Shown: positions 17,877 through 27,339 of the stretch, piece by piece | How positions within the stretch are numbered: the stretch's first letter is position 1 | Layout: each line of letters starts with the position of its first letter | NCBI GenBank assembly: GCA_009773805.1 | Contig: WTXA01000001.1 | Coordinates: 372,001-436,000, forward strand | Reading direction: 5' to 3' | Source of the DNA: Fusobacteriota bacterium | GTDB taxonomy: Bacteria > Bacillota > TC1 | Length of the DNA stretch: 64,000 nucleotides | Translations under genes and position numbers: made by a program | Notes under the pieces: generated by a model | Seen by the model: only the letters and a program-made list of their open reading frames with translations | Told to the model about the DNA's origin: nothing | Databases searched by the model: none

Positions 17877-18947
17877 TTAATATTCTCCCCTCGCTATAAT
17901 TATTAATTTCTTATCTATATTTGATAATATTTCATAACCGTCTTTAGTAACCAAAACCAAATCTTCAATTCTTATTCCATACTTATTTGGCATATATATA
18001 CCTGGTTCAATAGTTATAACCATATTTTCTTCAAGAATATCATCGTTATTTACATTGATAAAAGGTGCTTCATGAATATCTAAACCTACACCGTGACCAG
18101 TACTATGACCCAAATTAAACCCTTTTAAAGCTAGAAAATCCTTAACCCTTTGGTCAATATCTTTTACCCTTGCTCCCGGTCTCACCATTTCTAAAGCTTG
18201 CTTTTGCACATCTTTAACTAACTCATATATTTCTAGAAATTCTTTTTCAGGTGTTCCAAAAAATATTGTTCTAGTCATATCAGAAGCGTAACCTTTGTAG
18301 TTTACTCCAATATCTATAAGTATTGGGACATTATTTTTTAATGGTTCATCTCCAGAAACGCCATGAGGCATACTAGATTTCTTATCAAAAATAACAATTA
18401 AATCAAAGCTACTTCCTTCGCCACCAAGTTCTCTGATTCTATTTTCAAGGAAATATTTTAATTCCTTTTCAGTAACACCAAGTTTAATTTCAGCAAGAAC
18501 ATTTTCAAATATTGTGTTATTAATATCAGCACTTTTTCTTATAAGCTCGATTTCTTTATCATTTTTCACTTCTCTTAATTTTTCAATCAAATTTGAAGCC
18601 ATTTCATATTCTATACCCTTAGCTTCAAAGAATTTCTTGTTTAATATAGCTTGAATATATGTGATGTCTTTTTCAAAATAAACTTTCTTAATACACAGTT
18701 TTTTTAAATATCTGTTTATACATTCAAGTTTTTTACCGACAAAATCAACAACATCTATAGCTAATTCATTACATGCTTCTTCAAAATATCTGAAATCTGT
18801 AAAGAATATAACATCTTTTTTGGTTATTAATAAATTGCCTTCTAAGTTATCTACCTCTGTTAAATAATGGATGTTTTTCTTATTTGTGAATATGTAGGCA
18901 TCATCCGTTAAGTTTGCCTGTATTTTTAATATACTATTTTTCTTCAT
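17877..18947 (-). CDS. Xaa-Pro aminopeptidase, M24 family
   Basis: A 356-residue proline-specific metallopeptidase of the PepP/PepQ/YqhT type. A creatinase-like N-terminal domain (1-130) precedes the pita-bread catalytic domain. Metal ligands are visible in LIDIGVNYKGYASDMTRT, HSTGHGVGLDIHE and TIEPGIY. It overlaps aroQ by 14 nt and abuts efp. The aroQ-pepP-efp order is conserved in Firmicutes. It recycles proline-containing peptides in the cytoplasm; aminopeptidase versus dipeptidase specificity is not decidable here. Confidence 0.9.
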   Translation of the reverse strand: MKKNSILKIQANLTDDAYIFTNKKNIHYLTEVDNLEGNLLITKKDVIFFTDFRYFEEACNELAIDVVDFVGKKLECINRYLKKLCIKKVYFEKDITYIQAILNKKFFEAKGIEYEMASNLIEKLREVKNDKEIELIRKSADINNTIFENVLAEIKLGVTEKELKYFLENRIRELGGEGSSFDLIVIFDKKSSMPHGVSGDEPLKNNVPILIDIGVNYKGYASDMTRTIFFGTPEKEFLEIYELVKDVQKQALEMVRPGARVKDIDQRVKDFLALKGFNLGHSTGHGVGLDIHEAPFINVNNDDILEENMVITIEPGIYMPNKYGIRIEDLVLVTKDGYEILSNIDKKLIIIARGEY

Positions 18948-19371
18948 TTTTTAAAATGAAAAAGTTTATTGCTAAAATATATCCTTCTTTACCTAAACCA
19001 GATATTTTCCCGCAGGCTACTGGAGTAATAACAGATATTTTTCTAAACTCTTCTCTATTGTCAACATTAGATAAATGAACTTCAAGAACATCTTTTTCTA
19101 TGGCTGAGATACAATCTCTAAGTGCATAACTATAATGTGTCAAAGCACCTGGATTCATTATTATACCATCTACACTATTTTTTGTTTTATATAAGTAATC
19201 GATAATTTCGCCCTCGATATTTGATTGAAAAACCTCAATTTCTACACCACAATTATTACCATAAGCGACCCATTGTTTCTCAAGGTCTTCTAATGTCTCT
19301 GACCCATAAATATTCACTTCTCTTTGTCCTAATGCATTTAAATTAGGCCCATTCACTATTAATACTTTCAT
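18934..19371 (-). CDS. aroQ: 3-dehydroquinate dehydratase, type II
   Basis: A 145-residue type II dehydroquinase (shikimate pathway step 3). NGPNLNALGQREVNIYG contains the catalytic Tyr, NPGALTHYSYALRD the substrate-binding Asn and His, and EVHLSN the catalytic His. The usual NIHAREEFR segment reads NVDNREEFR, a tolerated position. It joins aroE and aroK in the same gene series. Confidence 0.95.
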   Translation of the reverse strand: MKVLIVNGPNLNALGQREVNIYGSETLEDLEKQWVAYGNNCGVEIEVFQSNIEGEIIDYLYKTKNSVDGIIMNPGALTHYSYALRDCISAIEKDVLEVHLSNVDNREEFRKISVITPVACGKISGLGKEGYILAINFFILKNEEK

Positions 19372-19411
19372 ATTGTACCTCTTTTCCAGATTATATCATA
19401 AATAATGGCTT

Positions 19412-20728
19412 TTAACTACCGCTGACTATAACATCTTGGATTAAAAGAGACGGCGCACCAACAGTGGTTCTTCTTTGAAAATCGTTGCCAACAGCAATAA
19501 TATTAGAAAAAATATCAAGGATATTACCAGAAATAGTTACCCCTCTAAACCCGCCATTTATTTTACCATTTTCGATTATCATACCAGATGCACCTAAGGA
19601 AAATTCTCCTGTTATTGGATTAGCCATATGTAAGCCCATGAGCTCTTTTAGAATTATACCCTGGTTTAATTCTATCATCATATCTTTTACATCTACATCC
19701 CCATTTAAAATACATAAGTTATGATAACCAATGTTTGGTAATGAACTATGGGATCTTGTAGCGTTGCCTGTAGTTGTTGACCCAGCTTTTTTAGCCATTG
19801 AAAGGTTGTAAAGACCACCTAGAAAAACTCCATCTTTAATTATTGGAGTTCTTTTTGCCATAACACCATCTCCATCAAAATATGTGAATCCTAAAGCTTT
19901 CACATCATTACCATCATCTATTATATTTAGCTTATCTGATATAACTTTTAATCCTATCTTATCTTTAAATAATGACTTGCCTTTATAAATATTCTCTCCA
20001 TTAAAGGAGTAAGAAAGTAATCTAAGTAAATCAACAACTACCTCTGCTGAGAAAATAGCAGTATATTTTTTTGAATTTACAAGCCCCGCCCCTAACATTT
20101 CACGTGCTTTTTCATTCGCTTCATTTCCAAGATCTTGCTTAAACAATTCATTTATATCTCTTGTGTAATAATATGCATAACCGGTTTCATTAACACCATC
20201 TTGATTAATGGCTAATGAAATAGAACTCCCGCAATATGCACCTGTTTCAGTTTTATTTAAACCCTTGGAGTTTATAATTTGCTTTGAATATTTATTTTCT
20301 TCATACGCTGTACTTTCTACCAAAGCTTTTGTTACTGCATTACCTATACCATTTTTTTCTTGTTCTATTATATAATCTAGCTTTGTGTTATAAGAAGCTT
20401 GAAATATTTGTTCACTTTCAATATTGCCTTTAAATTCCTCATCTCCATGAATTTCAATATCATCTTCATCCATAAACTCTAGAATTTCAATTGCTTCGTC
20501 TATACTTTTTTGCAAATCCTTCGTATCATCACTAGTACCGTAAACTAAACTTTGTTTATGGTCTTTTATAACTCTTACTCCAATACCTTGAGCTTTAGAT
20601 TCTTGGTACTTGTCTAATTTTCCAGCTCTTATTTCCAGTTCAAGATTACTACTAGTTTCAATATATAATTCTATGTCATTACAACCTCTACTTAAACCAT
20701 AATCAATTGCATCTGTTAGATTTTTCAT
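19412..20728 (-). CDS. tldE: Metalloprotease TldE/PmbA family
   Basis: A 438-residue U62-family protein, the non-catalytic or partner subunit of the TldD/TldE protease. It has the family C-terminal features MANPITGEFSLGASG and GGFRGVTISGN and lacks the HExxxH zinc motif. The complex processes unfolded or modified peptides. The start overlaps the tldD stop by 1 nt, so expression is coupled. Confidence 0.9.
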   Translation of the reverse strand: MKNLTDAIDYGLSRGCNDIELYIETSSNLELEIRAGKLDKYQESKAQGIGVRVIKDHKQSLVYGTSDDTKDLQKSIDEAIEILEFMDEDDIEIHGDEEFKGNIESEQIFQASYNTKLDYIIEQEKNGIGNAVTKALVESTAYEENKYSKQIINSKGLNKTETGAYCGSSISLAINQDGVNETGYAYYYTRDINELFKQDLGNEANEKAREMLGAGLVNSKKYTAIFSAEVVVDLLRLLSYSFNGENIYKGKSLFKDKIGLKVISDKLNIIDDGNDVKALGFTYFDGDGVMAKRTPIIKDGVFLGGLYNLSMAKKAGSTTTGNATRSHSSLPNIGYHNLCILNGDVDVKDMMIELNQGIILKELMGLHMANPITGEFSLGASGMIIENGKINGGFRGVTISGNILDIFSNIIAVGNDFQRRTTVGAPSLLIQDVIVSGS

Positions 20729-22110
20729 TAATTAGTACCTCCAACAACTAGGCTAGGAATCCTTAATGTAGGTTGACCATCTGCTACTGGAGCGCCTTGT
20801 CCATCCTTGCCACATGTTCCTAGTGAATAACCAAAATCATTAGCCACCATGTCAATCTTATTTAAGACATCTGGCCCATTTCCAATCAAAGTAGCACCTC
20901 TAACCTGCTCTCCAATTTTTCCATTTTTAATTAAGTATCCTTCAGAAACTTCAAAGACAAAATCACCTGTTGCTGTATTTACTTGTCCTCCACCCATATG
21001 TTTGACAAATAAGCCGTTATCAATTGAAGCTATAATATCTTCTTCACTATCTTTACCTTTACTAATATAGGTATTTGTCATCCTGGTTATAGGCATTGCA
21101 TGATAACCTTCTCTTCGGCCATTTCCAGTCGCTTCAATACCTAATTCGATTGCAGACTGCAAATCACTCATATATCCTTTTAAAATACCATTTTCTATTA
21201 GGATATTTTCTTTGGTCTTAGTACCTTCATCGTCATAATAGCTTGTTCCATATCTTCCTTTAATTGTACCATCATCAACAACTGAAATTAACTCCGAAGC
21301 TACCTTTTCACCTATTTTTTCACCATATACAGACATCCCTTTTTTTACTATATCCGCTTCAAGACCATGTCCACATGCTTCATGAACCATTGTACCCCCA
21401 GCTTGACCTGATACAATAACTGGCATCGTACCACTAGGTGCTTCTTTAGCTGTTAATAAATTTTCACCTTTTAATTTTACTCCTTCTAGCAAGGATTCCA
21501 TGTTTCTGGTTTTTATAAATCCATAATCACCAACAGCTCCAACTACATCATAGGCACTTTGAATCTGCTTTTCTTTTTGAAAAACACCTTGAATTATAGA
21601 TTTCACTCTTGGTCTCTTGTCATGTACATAAACTCCATTGGAGTTCATTATATATACTTCTTGATCAACATCGCCATAGGTTAAAGTTAGTTGTATTAAA
21701 GAGCCTTTGTCTCTCCAAGCTAATTCATTTAGATGAATTAATAAATCAGCTTTCTCTTTTAACGAACCCTTTTCCTTATTTGTGTTATAAAGATAATCAT
21801 CTGTTCCTTCTAAGAGTTCATATTTGTTTTTAACTAAAATATTTTCCCCACTTTCCTTATTTGCAAGATCTCCGGCTATTTTAAATAATGCCTTCTCACT
21901 TAAGTCTTCGGTGAAGGCAAAATATGTTCTACCATCATATATAACTCTAAGCCCAGCACCAACTCTACTGCCTCTGGTTATTCTTTCTATTTTCTTGTTA
22001 TCTAAGACCACACCTAGTGTACTTTTTGACTCTAAATATATATCAGCAAATTCACAGCCTTTGGATGTTAGTTTTTCTAAGGTCTTTTCTAGTAAAATTT
22101 TTTCAATCAT
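20728..22110 (-). CDS. tldD: Metalloprotease TldD
   Basis: A 460-residue U62-family metalloprotease. The zinc motif is HEACGH in GGTMVHEACGHGLEAD near 235-250. The C-terminal segment GGGQVNTATGDFVFEV and RGATLIGNGPDVLNKI are family hallmarks. TldD with TldE degrades or matures small peptides, including RiPP precursors in some bacteria, but I see no precursor peptide here. The pair is inserted between aroK and aroQ. Confidence 0.92.
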   Translation of the reverse strand: MIEKILLEKTLEKLTSKGCEFADIYLESKSTLGVVLDNKKIERITRGSRVGAGLRVIYDGRTYFAFTEDLSEKALFKIAGDLANKESGENILVKNKYELLEGTDDYLYNTNKEKGSLKEKADLLIHLNELAWRDKGSLIQLTLTYGDVDQEVYIMNSNGVYVHDKRPRVKSIIQGVFQKEKQIQSAYDVVGAVGDYGFIKTRNMESLLEGVKLKGENLLTAKEAPSGTMPVIVSGQAGGTMVHEACGHGLEADIVKKGMSVYGEKIGEKVASELISVVDDGTIKGRYGTSYYDDEGTKTKENILIENGILKGYMSDLQSAIELGIEATGNGRREGYHAMPITRMTNTYISKGKDSEEDIIASIDNGLFVKHMGGGQVNTATGDFVFEVSEGYLIKNGKIGEQVRGATLIGNGPDVLNKIDMVANDFGYSLGTCGKDGQGAPVADGQPTLRIPSLVVGGTN

Positions 22111-22111
22111 T

Positions 22112-22630
22112 TTATAGCTCCTTGTTCAACCATTTATAATAATATTCTTTTATTTCTTCTGCTATTTGTTTTGGTGTTTTTTTATTTGTATCTATTCTCA
22201 CATTAGCTTCTAGATAATACTGTAATCTTGAGTCATAAAGTGCTTTTAAATCTTCTAAACCTTTGCCTTTAGCTAAAGGTCTTAAATTGTTTCTATTGAC
22301 TCGATTATAAACTTCATTGATATCTAAATCTAAAAAAACAACAAAATTATTCTTTAAGGCCATTTTCCTTACTTCTTCATTTAGAAAAAGTCCTCCACCT
22401 GTACTAATAATATTGTTGTTCCGTGATAAAAGTTTTTTAGCGACTTCCACTTCCTTAGTTCTAAAGTAGGTTTCACCTTTTTGACTAAATATTTCTGAAA
22501 TAGGAATTTTTTCTACCTTTTCTATCAAGCTATCAACATCGAATAGTGAATATCCAAAAATTCCTTTTAAAGACTTTCCAATTGTAGTTTTCCCTACAGC
22601 CATAAAGCCAACTAAAACTATATTATTCAC
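22112..22630 (-). CDS. aroK: Shikimate kinase
   Basis: A 172-residue P-loop kinase that phosphorylates shikimate with ATP. GFMAVGKTTIGK (8-19) is Walker A, FDVDSLIE carries the shikimate-binding Asp, FRTKEVEV the substrate Arg, and STGGGLF the glycine-rich substrate loop. LRPLAKG is the lid Arg region. Two nt after aroE ends. Confidence 0.95.
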   Translation of the reverse strand: MNNIVLVGFMAVGKTTIGKSLKGIFGYSLFDVDSLIEKVEKIPISEIFSQKGETYFRTKEVEVAKKLLSRNNNIISTGGGLFLNEEVRKMALKNNFVVFLDLDINEVYNRVNRNNLRPLAKGKGLEDLKALYDSRLQYYLEANVRIDTNKKTPKQIAEEIKEYYYKWLNKEL

Positions 22631-22631
22631 T

Positions 22632-23474
22632 TTAACCCTCCAATAGAGAATATGCAGTCCTTAGCATTAATTCAGTATCCTCTTCCAGTCCAGTCCAAAT
22701 TTTGAAGCTATGGTAGCCTTGATAAACTAGCATTTCTAAACCATTAATACATTTTGCACCATAAGCTTTGGATTTCTTTAAAAAATCTGTTTCTAATGGA
22801 TTATAAACAATATCTATAACTGTATGTGCTGATGTTAACTTTTCATATGGGAATTCTATTTCGCCTACCTGATTTTCCATACCAAGTGGTGTTGTTTGAA
22901 TAATTATATTATAATCATCAATTGCTAAGTTTCTTAGATCAGACCAATCAATAAAACTGCTGCCTATCCCAGTACTTTTTATCCTAGATGATAAATCTTC
23001 AACTTTTTGTTTGTTTCTTGCTAACAAATCAATTCTAGCTACCTTATTTTCAGTTAAAAACATGGCGATACCTTTACACGCACCACCACTTCCTAAAATT
23101 AATATGTTTTTATTTTCATATTGAACATTGTTTCTTATTAGCGTTTCAAATAAGCCTAAGCCGTCAGTATTATAACCTTTTAATTTACCATCTTCATATT
23201 TAACTGTATTAACAGCATTCAATTTAGCTGCTAGAGTATCTAGTTCATCAAGATATGGAATAATTTTTTCTTTATAAGGAATAGTAACGTTAAATCCAAC
23301 TATTGAACTATCTTCATTTTTAGCTTTTTCCATGAATGATTCCAATTCATTTTCAGCTAGTTCCCACTTTTCATAGATGTAATTTACTGATAGTTTTTCA
23401 ATAGCTGTTTTGTGAAGAATAGGTGACAAACTGTGTCCTAGTGGATTTCCAATAATACCCAGTAATCTTCTCAT
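22632..23474 (-). CDS. aroE: Shikimate dehydrogenase (NADP+)
   Basis: A 280-residue shikimate dehydrogenase. Substrate-binding GNPLGHSLSPILH is at 11-23, the catalytic Lys lies in NVTIPYKEKI, and the NADP domain has LGSGGACKG. NGLEMLVYQG near the C-terminus is also conserved. It reduces 3-dehydroshikimate. The start shares a base with the yqeG stop. Confidence 0.96.
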   Translation of the reverse strand: MRRLLGIIGNPLGHSLSPILHKTAIEKLSVNYIYEKWELAENELESFMEKAKNEDSSIVGFNVTIPYKEKIIPYLDELDTLAAKLNAVNTVKYEDGKLKGYNTDGLGLFETLIRNNVQYENKNILILGSGGACKGIAMFLTENKVARIDLLARNKQKVEDLSSRIKSTGIGSSFIDWSDLRNLAIDDYNIIIQTTPLGMENQVGEIEFPYEKLTSAHTVIDIVYNPLETDFLKKSKAYGAKCINGLEMLVYQGYHSFKIWTGLEEDTELMLRTAYSLLEG

Positions 23475-23974
23475 TACTTCATTTTCTCCTTTTTTAAATT
23501 CCTTTTTACAAAATATTCTAATATTCTATATATTTTAGTCATAAAGAAATCACTTTTTGTCATCGGTTCAACTAATATGCTTTTAACACCAGCAAGTCTT
23601 GCTGCAAAAACATCGGTAAAAATCTGATCACCAACCATTATGGCTTCAGTATTTTTACTATTTACTAATTTTAGACTATCAATAACACCTTTTTTAAATG
23701 GTTTCTTTGCCATATAAATTACCGGCACATCAAACTTACCTGCTATAATTTGAGCTCTTCTAGGATAGGCATTTGAAACAAGACAAATCTTGAAACCTTC
23801 AGTTTTAACTAATTTTATCCATTCCATTGTACTTTTTTCAGGAATCATTGTTTTAAATGGTACAAGTGTGTTGTCTATATCAAGAAGCAAGGTGTTAATT
23901 CCATCTCTTCTTAAAATATTAAAATCTATATCATAAATTGTATCAACAAAATATTCTGGTATTAAATTAATCAT
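23474..23974 (-). CDS. yqeG: YqeG family HAD-IIIA phosphatase
   Basis: A 166-residue HAD-superfamily protein. The nucleophile motif LLDIDNTLVPF (about 29-39) and GDQIFTDVFAARLAGV (motif IV) are both intact, so it should be an active phosphatase. Relatives include mitochondrial phosphatidylglycerophosphate phosphatase; the substrate in Firmicutes is less certain. In Bacillus yqeG also precedes aroE within a cluster. Confidence 0.9.
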   Translation of the reverse strand: MINLIPEYFVDTIYDIDFNILRRDGINTLLLDIDNTLVPFKTMIPEKSTMEWIKLVKTEGFKICLVSNAYPRRAQIIAGKFDVPVIYMAKKPFKKGVIDSLKLVNSKNTEAIMVGDQIFTDVFAARLAGVKSILVEPMTKSDFFMTKIYRILEYFVKRNLKKEKMK

Positions 23975-23975
23975 T

Positions 23976-25187
23976 TCAGCTCCTTATTCTTAGTAGCGAA
24001 CCTGGTACAACACCAGGTATTTTATTTATTTTTAATATTTCCTTTGGATGAGGAGCGCTATCAACAGATTCCCCATTCACATTAGTTATCATTTCAATCT
24101 TAATATTAAGATTATTACCCGATGGTAATAAAAACTCCAAAGTATCACCTATAATAAATTTGTTCCTTTGTTCTATTAGAATACTATCTTCTAATATCTC
24201 TATTACCTTACCTACAAACTTTATATTCTTTTGTACATTGAAAGGTTCATACTGTTGCATATTAATATCAGTCTCATCTAAATAGAATCCTGTAGTATAA
24301 TCACGTTCTCCAATTCCATTTAATTCTGCCATAAGTCTTGGTAAGGCAACATTTAAATCACCACCAGCTTCAATTATATTAACTGCTTCACGATAAACTT
24401 TGGTTACTGTTGCTACATAATGAATGCTTTTCATTCTTCCTTCAATTTTTAAGCTAGTAACACCACTATCTATAAACCTTTCTATATATGGCAACATACA
24501 TAGGTCTTTCGAATTAAAAATATATGTGCCTCTTTCATCTTCTTCAATAGGCATGAACTGATCATCTCTTTGTTTTTCTACGACATAGTATTCCCATCTA
24601 CAGGGGTGTGTACAACACCCACTATTGGCACTTTTACCAGTCATATACATACTTAACATACATCTGCCTGAATAAGCCATACACATAGCTCCATGAACAA
24701 AAGCTTCAAGTTCTATATCAGTCTTTTCATGGATACCTGCTATTTCATTTAGTGATACCTCACGTCCAAGAACAACTCTCTCAAGGCCTTGTTCTTTCCA
24801 GAACTGACATCCGGCCCAGTTTAAAGTATTACTTTGCGTGCTTAGATGTATTGGTGTGTTGGGTGCATGTTTTTTAGCAAGATAGATAATACCAGGATCA
24901 GATATTATCATAGCATCAACTCTAATTTCATCAAGCTTTTCCAAGTATTCAGTAATATTTTCTAGATCAATGTTATGCGGAAATATATTTAAAGCTATAT
25001 AGAGTTTTTTACCTAATTCGACACTTATTCTTTTTGCTTCTTGTAATTGTTCAAGTGTGAAATTACCAGCTTTTGAACGCAGACTAAAATCTTTACCTCC
25101 AACGTAAACTGCATCAGCACCATATAAATAAGCTATCTTTAATTTTTCTAGATTTCCAGCTGGGGCTAATACTTCTATTTTATTCAT
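23976..25187 (-). CDS. U32 family peptidase / tRNA hydroxylase TrhP-like protein
   Basis: A 403-residue U32-family protein. The signature EAFVHGAMCMAYSGRCMLS is at about 160-178, and further cysteines follow in SGCCTHPCRW, a pattern consistent with an iron-sulfur or metal site. Family members act as collagenase-like peptidases. Others, such as TrhP, are prephenate-dependent tRNA U34 hydroxylation enzymes, and RlhA hydroxylates 23S rRNA. Bacillus carries two such genes after mltG; here there is one. The RNA-modification role is more likely than proteolysis, but this is inferred. Confidence 0.82.
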   Translation of the reverse strand: MNKIEVLAPAGNLEKLKIAYLYGADAVYVGGKDFSLRSKAGNFTLEQLQEAKRISVELGKKLYIALNIFPHNIDLENITEYLEKLDEIRVDAMIISDPGIIYLAKKHAPNTPIHLSTQSNTLNWAGCQFWKEQGLERVVLGREVSLNEIAGIHEKTDIELEAFVHGAMCMAYSGRCMLSMYMTGKSANSGCCTHPCRWEYYVVEKQRDDQFMPIEEDERGTYIFNSKDLCMLPYIERFIDSGVTSLKIEGRMKSIHYVATVTKVYREAVNIIEAGGDLNVALPRLMAELNGIGERDYTTGFYLDETDINMQQYEPFNVQKNIKFVGKVIEILEDSILIEQRNKFIIGDTLEFLLPSGNNLNIKIEMITNVNGESVDSAPHPKEILKINKIPGVVPGSLLRIRS

Positions 25188-25197
25188 TTTAATTCCT

Positions 25198-26280
25198 TTA
25201 TTTTTGATATTTTTGTATGGCTTCTAAATGTTCATCATAAGTCAGGCTAAACTGGTGGGAACCATCACCTTTGGCTACAAAAAACAAGTATTTATTTGTA
25301 TCTGGTTTTATAACTGCTTCAATAGACTTTATCCCTGGGTTTGAAATTGGTCCCGGAGGTAGCCCTGGGTATTTATATGTGTTATAAGGCGATTCAAGCC
25401 TCGTTTCTTCAAAAGTTACAGTTTTTGAAAACTTTTCTCTGTTCAATGCATATTGTACTGTTGCACAAGATTGTAGACTCATATCTATGTCTATTCTATT
25501 AAGAAAGACACCTGCTATTTTTGCTCTTTCATCATCTTTTACAGCTTCTTTTTCGACTATTGATGCAAGAGTTAATAATTGATTGTAATCAAGACCATTT
25601 TCATTTGATGCTGTTTTTAATTTTTCCCATACCTTATTCTTGAATGTATCTAGCAAAATTTTAATAATTTCTTCACTAGTTGCATTTTCATGGAAAAAAT
25701 ATGTATCAGGATACATAAAGCCTTCTAATTTAAATTTTACCGATGGATCTAAATCGAATTTCAAGAATTCATAATCAAAATCCCCTGTTTTTGCTAACTC
25801 TAAAAATTCAGCTTTGTTTCCAAGTTCCTTGCTTTCCATCAAAGTAGCAACTTGAGTTATAACAAAGCCTTCAGGAATTGTTACTTTGACTCCATTAGTA
25901 CGATTTTGACCTTTACTTAAGAGTTCTGTTATATCTTTAAAGTCAATTGGTCTATTAACGCTATATTGTCCTGCTTTAAATTTACTACTGTCAGCAAAAA
26001 GCTTGCAGTAAATTCTAAAGGAATTAGCTGATTTTATAATTTTACTTTCTTCTAGCACCTCAGCTATTTTGGCCACACTTGAACCTGGTTCAATATTGAA
26101 ACTCACTTCACCTGTTTTACGTGGTGAGGCAAAGGAATTAGCAACATTGATTCCTGCTACAACTATGACAAATAGCAATATAAAAATAAATGCTATTTTT
26201 ATATTGCTATTTTTTCTATTCTTATTTCTTTTAGTTCTATTTAATCGTGATCTTTGAACGATATTATTATTGTTTCTCAA
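25198..26280 (-). CDS. mltG: Endolytic murein transglycosylase MltG
   Basis: A 360-residue YceG/MltG protein. A basic cytoplasmic tail (1-27) is followed by one membrane helix (about 28-50), a LysM-like region (VSFNIEPGSSVAKIAEVL) and the catalytic domain. The catalytic Glu lies in LASIVEKEA and the C-terminal PYNTYKYPGLPPGPISNPG is diagnostic. It cleaves nascent glycan strands and sets their length. Translation likely begins at TTG (26280) behind GAGGTG. Confidence 0.94.
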   Translation of the reverse strand: MRNNNNIVQRSRLNRTKRNKNRKNSNIKIAFIFILLFVIVVAGINVANSFASPRKTGEVSFNIEPGSSVAKIAEVLEESKIIKSANSFRIYCKLFADSSKFKAGQYSVNRPIDFKDITELLSKGQNRTNGVKVTIPEGFVITQVATLMESKELGNKAEFLELAKTGDFDYEFLKFDLDPSVKFKLEGFMYPDTYFFHENATSEEIIKILLDTFKNKVWEKLKTASNENGLDYNQLLTLASIVEKEAVKDDERAKIAGVFLNRIDIDMSLQSCATVQYALNREKFSKTVTFEETRLESPYNTYKYPGLPPGPISNPGIKSIEAVIKPDTNKYLFFVAKGDGSHQFSLTYDEHLEAIQKYQK

Positions 26281-26299
26281 TTATACACCTCTATGACTA

Positions 26300-26617
26300 T
26301 TATTTACTAATTGAGTCAATAATCTCCTGATCATCTTCATCTTCATCTTCTTCAGAATATAGCTCTTCTATTGCTGCTGCAACTGCTTGATACTCATCAT
26401 CATCCTCAATTGTCATTAGTACTTCTTCATCATCTTCTTTGACTACTTTCATAATTACGTAATAGTCATCTTCTTCGCCTTCGCCTTCAATTTCCATAGG
26501 CATCAACATAGCATAAACTCCAGTTTCAACCTCTATCATGTCTACAATAATAAACTGATGTTCTAAACCTTCCTCATCAGTTAAAATCACTATATCTTTT
26601 TCGTCAATATTTTCCAT
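26300..26617 (-). CDS. DUF1292 family acidic protein (YrzB-like)
   Basis: A 105-residue strongly acidic protein of the DUF1292 family (IVILTDEEGLEHQF, then YYVIMKV). The C-terminal tail is nearly all Asp and Glu. It lies between ruvX and mltG exactly as yrzB does in Bacillus. The function is unknown; the conserved neighbourhood is the only clue. Gap to ruvX is 57 nt. Confidence 0.85.
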   Translation of the reverse strand: MENIDEKDIVILTDEEGLEHQFIIVDMIEVETGVYAMLMPMEIEGEGEEDDYYVIMKVVKEDDEEVLMTIEDDDEYQAVAAAIEELYSEEDEDEDDQEIIDSISK

Positions 26618-26674
26618 TTTTTTATTCCTTCCTCTTTGTAATTTAGTTAATTATAGCATAAATTATGTCTTATG

Positions 26675-27079
26675 TCATTTTTGCTTATCAAGATATTTCT
26701 GGAGAAAAAACGTTGCGGCCAGGGCATCAATTTTGGTTTTCCTTTTTTCTCTTCTCACATCCCCTGCAATTAGTATCCTTTGTGCTGAAACTGTTGTAAG
26801 TCTCTCGTCTTCATAAACAATCTCAACATCAATAAAACTTTTAATGGATTCACCTAAAGATTCAGCCATTAAAGCCTTATCACCTTTTTCTCCACTCATA
26901 TGAAGTGGTAAGCCAATTACAATATGAGTTATTTTTTCAGCAATAACAATATTTTTGATATTTTCCATAAGACCTTTATTGTTTATTAAAACACTATAGG
27001 TTGTTGCAATCGTATTAGATAAATCACTAATTGCAACACCTATTCTCTTTTGACCAAAATCCAAGGCTAAACATCTCAT
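26675..27079 (-). CDS. ruvX: Holliday junction resolvase-like YqgF/RuvX
   Basis: A 134-residue RNase H-fold protein. LALDFGQKRIGVAISD holds the first catalytic Asp, VIGLPLHMSGEKG and YEDERLTT supply further acidic residues, and DALAATFFLQKYL the last. In E. coli YqgF acts on pre-16S rRNA 5' ends; the Holliday junction role is historical. The start overlaps the ireB stop by 1 nt. Confidence 0.93.
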   Translation of the reverse strand: MRCLALDFGQKRIGVAISDLSNTIATTYSVLINNKGLMENIKNIVIAEKITHIVIGLPLHMSGEKGDKALMAESLGESIKSFIDVEIVYEDERLTTVSAQRILIAGDVRREKRKTKIDALAATFFLQKYLDKQK

Positions 27080-27327
27080 TATTTTAAATATGTCCTTACT
27101 AAATGCCTGATTATATCATCGCGGTCAATCTGATGAATCAAAGCCCGAGCATTATTAAAACTTGTTATATATGCAGGATCACCAGATAACAAATAACCTG
27201 CAATTTGATTAATAGGATTATATCCTTTTTCTTCTAAAGCCTGATAAACTTTTGTCAAGACTTCTTTTATAGTTTGTTCAGCCATTTCATCACCAGTAAA
27301 TCTTACGGTGTTTTCCATTGAATCCAT
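27079..27327 (-). CDS. ireB: IreB family regulatory phosphoprotein (DUF965)
   Basis: An 82-residue protein of the IreB/YrzL family (TVRFTGDEM, LTKVYQALEEKGYNPINQIAGYLLSGDPAYI). In Enterococcus IreB is phosphorylated on N-terminal threonines by the kinase IreK and affects cephalosporin resistance. A threonine lies in the equivalent TVRF segment here. GGAGG lies 6 nt before the ATG at 27327. Conserved alaS-ireB-ruvX order. Confidence 0.92.
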   Translation of the reverse strand: MDSMENTVRFTGDEMAEQTIKEVLTKVYQALEEKGYNPINQIAGYLLSGDPAYITSFNNARALIHQIDRDDIIRHLVRTYLK

Positions 27328-27339
27328 TTCTAACCTCCG

